Shown here: positions 35,855 to 44,332 of the stretch, piece after piece
Layout of the letters: each line of letters starts with the position of its first letter
Position numbering within the stretch: position 1 is the first letter of the stretch
Assembly: GCF_013085465.1 (NCBI RefSeq)
Contig: NZ_CP049838.1
Coordinates: forward strand, 7,006,001-7,070,000
From: Streptomyces asoensis
GTDB taxonomy: Bacteria; Actinomycetota; Actinomycetes; Streptomycetales; Streptomycetaceae
Direction of reading: 5' to 3'
Length of the DNA stretch: 64,000 nucleotides
The notes under the pieces: generated by a model
What the model saw: the letters and a program-made list of their open reading frames with translations, nothing else
Databases searched by the model: none
What the model was told of the DNA's origin: nothing
Translations under genes and position numbers: made by a program

Positions 35855-35875
35855 GCACTAGCCAAAAGTTAGTGC
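35855..35875. promoter_or_regulatory. Candidate HxlR operator
   Basis: GCACTAGC - 5 bp - GTTAGTGC is an 8-bp inverted repeat with one mismatch in the gap between the divergent HxlR and flavodoxin genes. Confidence 0.55.
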
Positions 35876-35921
35876 TTTCCTGTGGTTACCGCTTTCGACC
35901 TGCCTGTTCGAGGAGTGCCAT

Positions 35922-36509
35922 ATGTCCACGCCCGTTATCGCTGTCGCCTACCACTCCGGCTACGGCCACACCGCCGTCCTCGCCGAGGCTGTCCGTGCCG
36001 GGGCCGCCGACGCCGGTGCGGAGGTGCGTCTGATCAAGGTCGACGAGATCACCGAGGAGCAGTGGACGCTGCTCGACGGCTCGGACGCGATCGTGTTCGG
36101 CTCGCCGACCTACATGGGGACCGCGTCCGGCGCCTTCCACGCCTTCGCCGAGGCGACCTCGGCGCGCTGGGCCACCCAGGCGTGGAAGGACAAGCTCGCC
36201 GCCGGGTTCACCAACTCCGGCTCCAAGAGCGGCGACAAGCTGCACACGCTCCAGTTCTTCCAGATCCTCGCCGCGCAGCTCGGCATGCACTGGGTCAACC
36301 TCGGCCTGCTGCCCGGCTGGAACAGCAGCACCGCCTCCGAGCACGACCTCAACCGCCTGGGCGTCTTCCTGGGCGCGGCCGCTCAGACCAACGTCGACGA
36401 GGGCCCGGACGCCGTCCACAAGGCAGACGTGGCGACGGCGGAGCACCTGGGGCGGCGCGTCGCCGAGACCGCGAAGGTCTTCCTGGCCGGCCGCGCCCAG
36501 GCTGCTTGA
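35922..36509 (+). CDS. Flavodoxin-family NAD(P)H:quinone oxidoreductase (WrbA-like)
   Basis: A 195-aa flavodoxin-fold protein. The FMN phosphate loop is in VAYHSGYGHTAVLAEAV (residues 5-21) and the isoalloxazine loop in FGSPTYMGTASGAFHAF. Such proteins reduce quinones by two electrons, avoiding semiquinone radicals. The start ATG at 35922 has AGGAG upstream. The divergent HxlR regulator supports induction by quinone-type or thiol stress. Confidence 0.87.
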   Translation: MSTPVIAVAYHSGYGHTAVLAEAVRAGAADAGAEVRLIKVDEITEEQWTLLDGSDAIVFGSPTYMGTASGAFHAFAEATSARWATQAWKDKLAAGFTNSGSKSGDKLHTLQFFQILAAQLGMHWVNLGLLPGWNSSTASEHDLNRLGVFLGAAAQTNVDEGPDAVHKADVATAEHLGRRVAETAKVFLAGRAQAA

Positions 36510-36555
36510 TCGTTTCTGCGGGGTCCGTCACCCGCTGCTCGATCCCTTTTCGGCC

Positions 36556-37689
36556 CTAGTAGCCGAAGTCCTGCGTCCACCAGGGGCCGCCGGAGCCCAG
36601 GTGGACACCGACGCCCAGCGTCTTGAAGTCGCAGTTCAGGATGTTCGCCTTGTGGCCGGGGCTGTTCATCCAGGCCTCCATGACCGCGGCCGCGTCGGCC
36701 TGGCCACGGGCTATGTTCTCGCCGCCGAGGTCGGCTATCCCGGCCTTCGCCGCCCGGTCCCACGGGGTCGCCCCGTCCGGATCGGTGTGGTCGAAGAAGC
36801 CGCGCGCGGCCATGTCGTCGCTGAACTTCTCGGCGAGCTTCGACAGCGCGCTGTTGGCGGAGACGGCGCTGCACCCGACCTTGGCCCGCTCCTCGTTGAC
36901 CAGCTTCAGCACCTCGGCCGCGGCCTGCGCCTCGGCCGAGACCGTCACCGGGGACTCGGACTTCTCCGGCGCCTTGGTGGCCGTCTTCGACTTGGACGGA
37001 GTGGTCTTCGGTTCCTTCGAGGGTGTGGCCTGCGGCTTCTTGGTGGCCGTCTCGGTCGGCGACGCCGACGCGGTGGAGGTGGAGGGGGAAGGCGTCGGCG
37101 AGGCGGAGGGCGAGGTCGACCGGCCGGCGTCACGGCTGGTCGACGTACCACCGCGTTCGGTGTCGGCGGAGCCGGACGTGCCGCCCTGCTCGGAGGCCGA
37201 GTTGGTCGGGGAGTCGGCGGCCTGCACCTTGTCGCCCGAGCCGCTGCCGCCGCCGAGCTGGTAGTTGTCGAGGCCGGGCACCACGCCCGTGGCCACCGCG
37301 ACGGTGCCGATGGCGACGGCCGCGGAGACGCCCAGCAGGCCCGTCTTGACCGGCGTGGCGACCTTCCGCTTGCGGCGGCGGCCGGCCGTGGCCCGGTTCG
37401 AGCCCGGCCGCAGGTCACCGTCGTCGGGCCGGAAGCCGTCCATCGCGAAGACCGCGGTGTCGGCGTGGGCGTACTCGTCGCCGGTGGCGTACAGGTACTC
37501 CCGGCTTCTGGCGACGGAGTCGGCGTACGCCTCCGGGTTCAGATACGGCGCGATGCCCATCGTGGGGCGCTCGTCGGCGTACGGGTCCTGCGGGGTGTGA
37601 CTGTCCGCGTGCGAGCCGTGCGTCTGTGTGACCCCCGTGGCGCGGCTCGTGGCGGCGCTGCCGGCGGCGGAGCGTCGGTGGCGTCCCAT
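36556..37689 (-). CDS. CAP/SCP-domain surface protein
   Basis: A 377-aa protein with an unusual layout. About 120 cytoplasmic N-terminal residues (Arg-rich RRRKRK just before the membrane) are followed by one hydrophobic segment near 120-145. Next comes a Ser/Thr/Pro-rich linker of roughly 100 residues, then a CAP domain from about 255 to the end (LVNEERAKVGC, FFDHTDPDGATPWDRAAKAG, LGGENIARG, MNSPGHKANIL). It should be a type II membrane protein with the CAP domain outside. Bacterial CAP proteins have no firm reaction. The ATG at 37689 gives MGRHRRSAAG. Confidence 0.85.
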   Translation of the reverse strand: MGRHRRSAAGSAATSRATGVTQTHGSHADSHTPQDPYADERPTMGIAPYLNPEAYADSVARSREYLYATGDEYAHADTAVFAMDGFRPDDGDLRPGSNRATAGRRRKRKVATPVKTGLLGVSAAVAIGTVAVATGVVPGLDNYQLGGGSGSGDKVQAADSPTNSASEQGGTSGSADTERGGTSTSRDAGRSTSPSASPTPSPSTSTASASPTETATKKPQATPSKEPKTTPSKSKTATKAPEKSESPVTVSAEAQAAAEVLKLVNEERAKVGCSAVSANSALSKLAEKFSDDMAARGFFDHTDPDGATPWDRAAKAGIADLGGENIARGQADAAAVMEAWMNSPGHKANILNCDFKTLGVGVHLGSGGPWWTQDFGY

Positions 37690-37887
37690 GTCCTTGCCTT
37701 CCTCGTCCAAGCGGTGTTCCCGGCGGTCGCCCGAAGCGCTGGGGCGACGCGCGCCTCCTGCGCCCTCTGGTCGACCTGACTCACCCGATCGAGTGAGTTT
37801 CATATGAGAATCATTGGGTGGGGACGGTACCGCATGGCCCTGAGGGGGGAAGTGCTCCGAGCGACTTTGCCCGGTTAGGTTGCACCC

Positions 37888-38169
37888 ATGAACGAGGACG
37901 TACGGCTGGTCGCCTGGGTGCGCGGACGTGTCCAGGGCGTGGGTTTCCGCTGGTTCACGCGGGCCAAGGCGCTGGAGATCGGCGGCCTGAGTGGCTTTGC
38001 TCTCAATTTGGCCGACGGACGGGTCCAGATCGTCGCGGAGGGGGCCCGAGAGGGCTGCGAGGGACTGCTCGGGTGGCTCCTGGGTGACGACACGCCCGGG
38101 CGGGTGGACGGCGTCACCGAGATATGGGACACACCGCGCGGCGGCTACGACGGCTTCGCGATCCGCTGA
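37888..38169 (+). CDS. acyP: Acylphosphatase
   Basis: A 93-aa small ferredoxin-fold enzyme that hydrolyses acyl phosphates. The catalytic Arg and Asn are in the two signatures [16 protein letters not shown] (near residues 11-26) and [13 protein letters not shown] (near 34-46). The usual position is just before smc in Streptomyces. A 9-bp hairpin follows. Confidence 0.94.
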   Translation: MNEDVRLVAWVRGRVQGVGFRWFTRAKALEIGGLSGFALNLADGRVQIVAEGAREGCEGLLGWLLGDDTPGRVDGVTEIWDTPRGGYDGFAIR

Positions 38170-38548
38170 GGAATCCGCGCCGAACGGCCCGGGAGGGACG
38201 CCGGTACATGCCAACGGCACCTGCCCCAGCGAAAAGGGGCAGGTGGTTGCCAAGAATCGCTTGCAGTGGGAGGCTCCGCACGTCAGGATGATCGCCACGC
38301 CCCGAGGGCCCCGCAGGAGTCGCAGCGCCGCCGTTCAGGCCGCGCGCCACCGGGATGCCCGCCAATACGGGGCGTGATCGTGTTGACCGTCAAACTTTTT
38401 GGTGAGACGCTGAAAGCACCCCGCGCACCTCAGCTGTTTGGCATGGATGAACGGCAGCACCACCAAGATCCTGGCAAGCACCGCGGGTGCGAATCCCTCA
38501 CGACCCACACCGCTTCGGTCGGTCACTCATTGTGGAGGACCATCCATC
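38170..38548. other. 379-bp intergenic region before the 67-aa gene
   Basis: It holds a perfect 9-bp stem at 38219-38244 (ACCTGCCCC/GGGGCAGGT), a likely acyP terminator. It also has a TTGACC hexamer at 38383 without a clear -10, and a T-loop-like hairpin (GGG-TGCGAAT-CCC) at 38485-38497. The long leader of the downstream gene may be structured, but no known riboswitch was recognised. Confidence 0.5.
38219..38244 (+). terminator. acyP terminator
   Basis: A perfect 9-bp stem ACCTGCCCC/GGGGCAGGT with an 8-nt A-rich loop lies 50 bases after the acylphosphatase stop. Confidence 0.65.
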
Positions 38549-38752
38549 ATGGCAAAGGCGCTTCTCGGTTACGTCGGCGGCTCCGACCCGCGACTCCTCG
38601 CCGAGATGCGACGGCTCCAGCAGCGTGTACAAGACCTGGAATCCGAACTCGGACGCATCCAGGCCGAAAACGACGCGCTGACGGCTGCCGCTTCTCACGA
38701 ATCGCTTCTGGAGAGCATCGACGCACGCCAGGCGGAGCCTGCGCTCACCTGA
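38549..38752 (+). CDS. Small coiled-coil protein, conserved but unnamed
   Basis: A 67-aa protein beginning MAKALLGYVGGSDPRLLAEM, then a heptad-rich helix (RRLQQRVQDLESELGRIQAEND) that predicts a dimeric coiled coil, and an acidic tail. There is no signal peptide. The ATG at 38549 has GGAGG 11 bases upstream. It has its own terminator and long leader, so it is expressed alone. I recall similar small proteins in the same place in other Streptomyces but no function. Confidence 0.75.
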   Translation: MAKALLGYVGGSDPRLLAEMRRLQQRVQDLESELGRIQAENDALTAAASHESLLESIDARQAEPALT

Positions 38753-38835
38753 TCGCTGCACCGCTGCACAACGGCACACGCAGTGGTCGGGCGGCTCATC
38801 TCACCGCGTCGGACCGCTAAGTTGTCAGAGTTTGC

Positions 38836-38857
38836 AAGGGACGCTTCGGCGTCCCTT
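38836..38857 (+). terminator. Terminator with pyrimidine tail
   Basis: AAGGGACGC - TTCG - GCGTCCCTT is a perfect 9-bp stem followed by a long T/C-rich tract, one of the best rho-independent-like signals in the window. Confidence 0.8.
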
Positions 38858-39027
38858 CTTTCTTTCCCCCGCCCCGTCTTCCCGTCTTTCCCGCCGTCGT
38901 CCTGCCCGCTCTTTTGCTTCCCCCGCGCACCCTTTCAGTCTCTTAACGTTTGGTGTGCCCTGCGCGTTCACGGGTGAAACCGCGGGTTCATGGAGTGAGA
39001 CACCCCCGGAAGGTAGAGTCCAGCGCC

Positions 39028-42000
39028 GTGCACCTCAAGGCCCTGACCCTCCGGGGATTCAAGTCGTTCGCCTCGGCGACCACCCTCAGGTTCGAACCGG
39101 GGATCACGTGCGTCGTCGGACCGAACGGCTCGGGCAAGTCCAACGTCGTCGACGCGCTCAGCTGGGTCATGGGCGAGCAGGGCGCGAAGTCGCTGCGCGG
39201 CGGCAAGATGGAGGACGTCATCTTCGCCGGCACCACCGGCCGCCCCCCGCTGGGCCGCGCCGAGGTGTCCCTGACCATCGACAACTCCGACGGGGCGCTG
39301 CCCATCGAGTACGCCGAGGTCACCATCACGCGGATCATGTTCCGCAACGGCGGCAGCGAGTACCAGATCAACGGTGACACCTGCCGGCTCCTCGACATCC
39401 AGGACCTGTTGTCCGACTCCGGCATCGGCCGCGAGATGCACGTCATCGTCGGCCAGGGCCAGCTCGACTCCGTCCTGCACGCCGATCCCATGGGCCGCCG
39501 CGCCTTCATCGAGGAGGCCGCGGGCGTCCTCAAGCACCGCAAGCGCAAGGAGAAGGCGCTCAGGAAACTGGACGCGATGCAGGCCAACCTCGCGCGCGTG
39601 CAGGACCTGACCGACGAACTACGGCGTCAGCTCAAGCCCCTCGGCCGCCAGGCCGCCGTCGCCCGCCGCGCCGCCGTCATCCAGGCCGACCTGCGCGACG
39701 CCCGTCTGCGCCTCCTCGCCGACGATCTCGTACGGCTGCGCGAGGCCCTTCAGACCGAGGTCGCCGACGAGGCCGCCCTCAAGGAGCGCAAGGAAGCCGC
39801 CGAGCAGGAACTGCGCAAGGCCCTCCAGCGGGAGGCCCTCCTGGAGGACGAGGTCCGCCGGCTCGCACCGCGCCTCCAGCGCGCCCAGCAGACCTGGTAC
39901 GAGCTGTCCCAGCTCGCCGAACGCGTCCGCGGCACGATCTCGCTCGCCGACGCGCGCGTGAAGAGCGCCACCTCCGCGCCGCCCGAGGAGCGCCGCGGCC
40001 GCGATCCCGAGGACATGGAGCGCGAGGCCGCCCGCGTCCGCGAGCAGGAGGCCGAGCTGGAGGCCGCCCTCGAAGCGGCCCAGCACGCGCTCGACGACAC
40101 CGTCGCCCACCGCGCCGACCTGGAGCGGGAACTCGCCGTCGAGGAACGGCGGCTGAAGGACGTCGCCCGGGCCATCGCCGACCGCCGTGAGGGCCTGGTC
40201 CGGCTGAACGGCCAGGTCAACGCGGCCCGTTCGCGTGCCGCCTCCGCCCAGGCCGAGATCGACCGGCTCGCTGCCGCCCGCGACGAGGCCCAGGAGCGGG
40301 CCGTCACCGCGCAGGAGGAGTACGAGGAGCTCAAGGCGGAGGTCGACGGCCTCGACGCGGGTGACCAGGAGCTCGGGGAACAGCACGAGACGGCCAAACG
40401 GCGGCTCGTCGAGGCGGAGGCCGCTCTCACCGCCGCCCGCGAGGCGGTCACGGGGGCCGAACGCAGACGCGCCGCGACCCAGGCCCGCCACGAGACCCTG
40501 GCCATGGGCCTGCGCCGCAAGGACGGCACGGGCGCGCTGCTCGGCGCGCGGGACCGGCTGAGCGGACTGCTGGGTCCGGCGGCCGAACTGCTGACGGTGA
40601 GGCAGGGGTACGAGGTCCCGCTCGCGGCGGCCTTCGGGGCGGCGGCGGACGCCCTCGCCGTGACCACCCCGGCCGCGGCCGCCGAGGCGATCCGCTTCCT
40701 GCGCAAGCAGGACGGGGGCCGGGCCGCGCTGTTGCTGAGCGGCGCTCCGGACGACGTACCCCAGGAGCCGGGGGAGACCGAAGGACCGCGGTACGCCGCC
40801 GACCTCGTGCAAGGCCCCGACGATCTGCTGCCCGCCGTACGGCGTCTCCTGCGGGGGATCGTGGTCGTCAGCACGCTGGAGGACGCCGAGGAGGTCGTCT
40901 ACGCCAGGCCCGATCTCACCGCCGTCACCGCCGAGGGCGACCTGCTGGGGGCGCACTTCGCGCACGGTGGGTCCGCCGGCGCGCCCAGTCTGCTGGAGGT
41001 GCAGGCCTCCGTCGACGAGGCCGCGGCCGAGCTCGAGGAGCTGGCCGTGCGCTGCGAGGAGTTGACCGGGGCGCAGCACGCGGCGGGGGAGCGGCGCAAG
41101 GAGTGTGCCGCGCTCGTCGAGGAGGCGGGGGAGCGGCGGCGGGCCGCCGACCGGGAGAAGTCGGCCGTGGCCCAGCAACTCGGGCGGCTCGCGGGACAGG
41201 CGCGGGGCGCCGCCGGTGAGGCCGAGCGGTCCACGGCGGCCGCGGCGCGGGCGCAGGAGGCGCTGGACCGGGCCGTGGAAGAGGCCGAGGAACTGGCCGA
41301 ACGGCTGGCCGTCGCCGAGGAGATGCCGGTCGAGGAGGAGCCCGACACCTCCGCGCGCGACCGGCTCGCCGCGGACGGGGCCAACGCCCGGCAGACCGAG
41401 ATGGAGGCGCGGCTCCAGGTCCGTACGCACGAGGAGCGGGTGAAGGGGCTGGCCGGGCGGGCCGACTCGCTGGACCGGGCCGCGCGGGCGGAACGCGAGG
41501 CACGCGCGCGTGCCGAGCAGCGGCGGGCGCGGCTGCGGCACGAGGCCGCCGTGGCGGAGGCCGTCGCCTCCGGTGCGCGCGGGCTGCTCACGCACGTCGA
41601 GGTGTCCCTCGGGCGGGCCGAGGCGGAGCGGGTCGCCGCCGACGCCGCAAAGGCGCGGCGCGAGCAGGAACTGGCCGCCGCCCGCACCGCCGGGCGCGAT
41701 CTCAAGGCCGAGCTGGACAAGCTGACGGACTCGGTCCACCGGGGCGAGGTGCTCGGCGCCGAGAAGCGGATGCGGATCGAGCAGCTGGAGACCAAGGCGC
41801 TGGAGGAGCTGGGGGTGGAGCCGGCCGGGCTCGTCTCCGAGTACGGGCCCCACCAGCCGGTGCCGCCCTCGCCGCCCGCGGAGGGCGAGGTGCTGCCGGA
41901 GGACCCCGAGGACCCGCGCAACCAGCCGAGGCGTTTCCTGCGGGCCGAGCAGGAGAAGCGGCTGAGGGCGGCCGAACGCGCCTATCAGCAGCTCGGCAAG

Positions 42001-42585
42001 GTGAACCCGCTGGCCCTGGAGGAGTTCTCCGCGTTGGAGGAGCGGCACAAGTTCCTCAGCGAGCAGCTGGAGGACCTCAAGAAGACCCGTGCGGACCTCC
42101 TTCAAGTGGTGAAGGAGGTCGACGAGCGGGTCGAGCAGGTCTTCACCGAGGCGTTCCGGGACACCGCACGGCAGTTCGAGGGTGTGTTCAGCCGGCTCTT
42201 CCCGGGCGGCGAGGGACGGCTGATCCTGACCGACCCCGACAACATGCTCACCACGGGCGTCGACGTCGAGGCCCGGCCGCCCGGCAAGAAGGTCAAGCGG
42301 CTCAGCCTGCTCTCCGGTGGCGAGCGGTCGCTGACCGCCGTCGCCATGCTGGTGTCGATCTTCAAGGCCCGGCCCAGCCCGTTCTACGTCATGGACGAGG
42401 TCGAGGCCGCCCTCGACGACACCAACCTCCAGCGGCTGATCCGCATCATGCAGGAGCTCCAGGAGTCCTCGCAGCTGATCGTGATCACGCACCAGAAGCG
42501 CACGATGGAGGTCGCCGACGCGCTGTACGGCGTGTCCATGCAGGGCGACGGTGTGTCGAAGGTCATCAGCCAGCGCCTGCGCTGA
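39028..42585 (+). CDS. smc: Chromosome segregation protein SMC
   Basis: A 1185-aa SMC ATPase that compacts and helps separate chromosomes with ScpA/ScpB. The N-terminal head has Walker A GPNGSGKSNVVDAL near residues 31-44. Long coiled coils flank a hinge at roughly 500-650 (LLGPAAELLTVRQGYEVPLAAAFG starts it). The C-terminal head carries the signature LSGGERSLTA and Walker B FYVMDEVEAALDD. The GTG at 39028 gives the conserved MHLKALTLRGFKSFA start. It is expressed after a 275-bp gap containing a pyrimidine tract. No scp genes are in the window. Confidence 0.97.
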   Translation: MHLKALTLRGFKSFASATTLRFEPGITCVVGPNGSGKSNVVDALSWVMGEQGAKSLRGGKMEDVIFAGTTGRPPLGRAEVSLTIDNSDGALPIEYAEVTITRIMFRNGGSEYQINGDTCRLLDIQDLLSDSGIGREMHVIVGQGQLDSVLHADPMGRRAFIEEAAGVLKHRKRKEKALRKLDAMQANLARVQDLTDELRRQLKPLGRQAAVARRAAVIQADLRDARLRLLADDLVRLREALQTEVADEAALKERKEAAEQELRKALQREALLEDEVRRLAPRLQRAQQTWYELSQLAERVRGTISLADARVKSATSAPPEERRGRDPEDMEREAARVREQEAELEAALEAAQHALDDTVAHRADLERELAVEERRLKDVARAIADRREGLVRLNGQVNAARSRAASAQAEIDRLAAARDEAQERAVTAQEEYEELKAEVDGLDAGDQELGEQHETAKRRLVEAEAALTAAREAVTGAERRRAATQARHETLAMGLRRKDGTGALLGARDRLSGLLGPAAELLTVRQGYEVPLAAAFGAAADALAVTTPAAAAEAIRFLRKQDGGRAALLLSGAPDDVPQEPGETEGPRYAADLVQGPDDLLPAVRRLLRGIVVVSTLEDAEEVVYARPDLTAVTAEGDLLGAHFAHGGSAGAPSLLEVQASVDEAAAELEELAVRCEELTGAQHAAGERRKECAALVEEAGERRRAADREKSAVAQQLGRLAGQARGAAGEAERSTAAAARAQEALDRAVEEAEELAERLAVAEEMPVEEEPDTSARDRLAADGANARQTEMEARLQVRTHEERVKGLAGRADSLDRAARAEREARARAEQRRARLRHEAAVAEAVASGARGLLTHVEVSLGRAEAERVAADAAKARREQELAAARTAGRDLKAELDKLTDSVHRGEVLGAEKRMRIEQLETKALEELGVEPAGLVSEYGPHQPVPPSPPAEGEVLPEDPEDPRNQPRRFLRAEQEKRLRAAERAYQQLGKVNPLALEEFSALEERHKFLSEQLEDLKKTRADLLQVVKEVDERVEQVFTEAFRDTARQFEGVFSRLFPGGEGRLILTDPDNMLTTGVDVEARPPGKKVKRLSLLSGGERSLTAVAMLVSIFKARPSPFYVMDEVEAALDDTNLQRLIRIMQELQESSQLIVITHQKRTMEVADALYGVSMQGDGVSKVISQRLR

Positions 42586-42801
42586 GCGGCCCGGAGCGGG
42601 GTACCTGAAACCAAGCTCCGAGCGTTTCTTCAAGAGTTGAACACATGCTTCTCACGTGTGCGCTGAAAAGTCACAGTCGCACCCTCTTGACTTCGAAACT
42701 TGAAGGCATAGTCTCGGCACCGTTGCTTTTACCTTCAGGTACCACCTATCTGGAGGTGTTGATCCCGTCGGCGGCGTTGCCGACGGCCCGAGGAGTTGAA
42801 C

Positions 42802-44220
42802 GTGACCAGCACAGAGCAGGCACAAAAGTCAGGAGCCGGGACGGCTCACCCCGATCATCTCGGGCACGTCATCTTCATCGCGGCGGCGGCCGCGATGGGC
42901 GGCTTCCTCTTCGGCTACGACAGCTCCGTCATCAACGGCGCGGTCGAGGCCATCCGGGACCGTTACGACGTCGGCTCCGCGGCCCTGGCGCAGGTCATCG
43001 CCATCGCCCTGATCGGCTGCGCCATCGGCGCCGCGACCGCCGGCCGCATCGCCGACCGCATCGGCCGCATCCGGGTCATGCAGATCGCCGCCGTGCTGTT
43101 CATCGTCAGCGCCGTCGGCTCGGCCCTGCCCTTCGCGCTGTGGGACTTCGCCCTGTGGCGGGTCGTCGGCGGCTTCGCCATCGGCATGGCCTCCGTCATC
43201 GGCCCCGCCTACATCGCGGAGGTCGCCCCGCCCGCCTACCGCGGCCGCCTCGGGTCCTTCCAGCAGGCCGCGATCGTCATCGGCATCGCGATCTCGCAGC
43301 TGGTCAACTGGGGTCTGCTGAACGCCGCCGGCGGCGACCAGCGCGGCAAGCTCATGGGCCTGGAGGCCTGGCAGGTCATGCTGGGCGTCATGGTGGTCCC
43401 GGCCGTCCTCTACGGTCTGCTCTCCTTCGCCATCCCCGAGTCCCCGCGCTTCCTGATCTCCGTCGGCAAGCGCGAGCGGGCCCGTGACATCCTCGAAGAG
43501 GTCGAGGGCAAGAGCGTCGACCTGGACGCCCGCGTCGCCGAGATCGAGCACGCGATGAACAGTGAGCACAAGTCCACGTTCAAGGACCTGCTCGGCGGCT
43601 CCTTCTTCTTCAAGCCGATCGTCTGGGTCGGTATCGGCCTGTCGGTCTTCCAGCAGTTCGTCGGCATCAACGTCGCGTTCTACTACTCCTCGACGCTGTG
43701 GCAGTCGGTCGGCGTCGACCCGACGGACTCGTTCCTCTACTCCTTCACGACGTCGATCATCAACATCGTCGGCACCGTGATCGCGATGATCTTCGTGGAC
43801 CGCGTCGGCCGCAGGCCGCTCGCCCTCATCGGCTCCGTCGGCATGGTCGTCGGCCTCGCGCTGGAGGCCTGGGCGTTCTCCTACGATCTGGTCGACGGCA
43901 AGCTGCCCGCCACCCAGGGCTGGATCGCCCTGATCGCCGCCCACGTGTTCGTCCTCTTCTTCGCCCTGTCCTGGGGTGTGGTCGTCTGGGTCTTCCTCGG
44001 CGAGATGTTCCCCAACCGGATCCGGGCCGCCGCCCTCGGCGTGGCCGCGTCCGCGCAGTGGATCGCCAACTGGGCCATCACCGCGAGCTTCCCGTCGCTG
44101 GCCGACTGGAACCTCTCCGCGACCTATGTGATCTACACGGTCTTCGCCGCGCTCTCCATCCCGTTCGTCCTGAAGTACGTCAAGGAGACGAAGGGCAAGG
44201 CGCTGGAGGAGATGGGCTGA
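42802..44220 (+). CDS. glcP: MFS sugar porter, GlcP-type glucose permease
   Basis: A 472-aa, 12-transmembrane sugar:H+ symporter of the major facilitator family. Sugar-porter signatures are visible: GGFLFGYDSSVINGA in helix 1, the GRIADRIGR loop between helices 2 and 3, PESPRFLI in the central loop, and VDRVGRRPL between helices 8 and 9. The sequence closely resembles, from memory, glucose permease GlcP of S. coelicolor, also located after smc. The GTG at 42802 with AGGAG six bases upstream is preferred to the TTG at 42796. A strong shared terminator follows. Confidence 0.88.
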   Translation: MTSTEQAQKSGAGTAHPDHLGHVIFIAAAAAMGGFLFGYDSSVINGAVEAIRDRYDVGSAALAQVIAIALIGCAIGAATAGRIADRIGRIRVMQIAAVLFIVSAVGSALPFALWDFALWRVVGGFAIGMASVIGPAYIAEVAPPAYRGRLGSFQQAAIVIGIAISQLVNWGLLNAAGGDQRGKLMGLEAWQVMLGVMVVPAVLYGLLSFAIPESPRFLISVGKRERARDILEEVEGKSVDLDARVAEIEHAMNSEHKSTFKDLLGGSFFFKPIVWVGIGLSVFQQFVGINVAFYYSSTLWQSVGVDPTDSFLYSFTTSIINIVGTVIAMIFVDRVGRRPLALIGSVGMVVGLALEAWAFSYDLVDGKLPATQGWIALIAAHVFVLFFALSWGVVVWVFLGEMFPNRIRAAALGVAASAQWIANWAITASFPSLADWNLSATYVIYTVFAALSIPFVLKYVKETKGKALEEMG

Positions 44221-44293
44221 GCCTCGCGAAGAGGCCCCTGATCTCGAGGAGCCGGGCCACATCCCCGCTGCCCGCTCCTCGATACCCGTAGGA

Positions 44294-44332
44294 CGTGCTG
44301 CCCCGGCTCACCCGTTGAGCCGGGGCAGCACG
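44294..44332. terminator. Bidirectional terminator between glcP and the LLM gene
   Basis: A perfect 17-bp stem (44294-44310 with 44316-44332) closes on a 5-nt loop. It lies 74 bases after glcP and overlaps the last codons of the convergent gene, so it can stop transcription from both sides. Confidence 0.85.

Noticed and set aside
39619..42633. A 1004-codon minus-strand frame antisense to smc
   Set aside because: It is a mirror of smc codon bias with no recognisable motif, and smc itself is certain.
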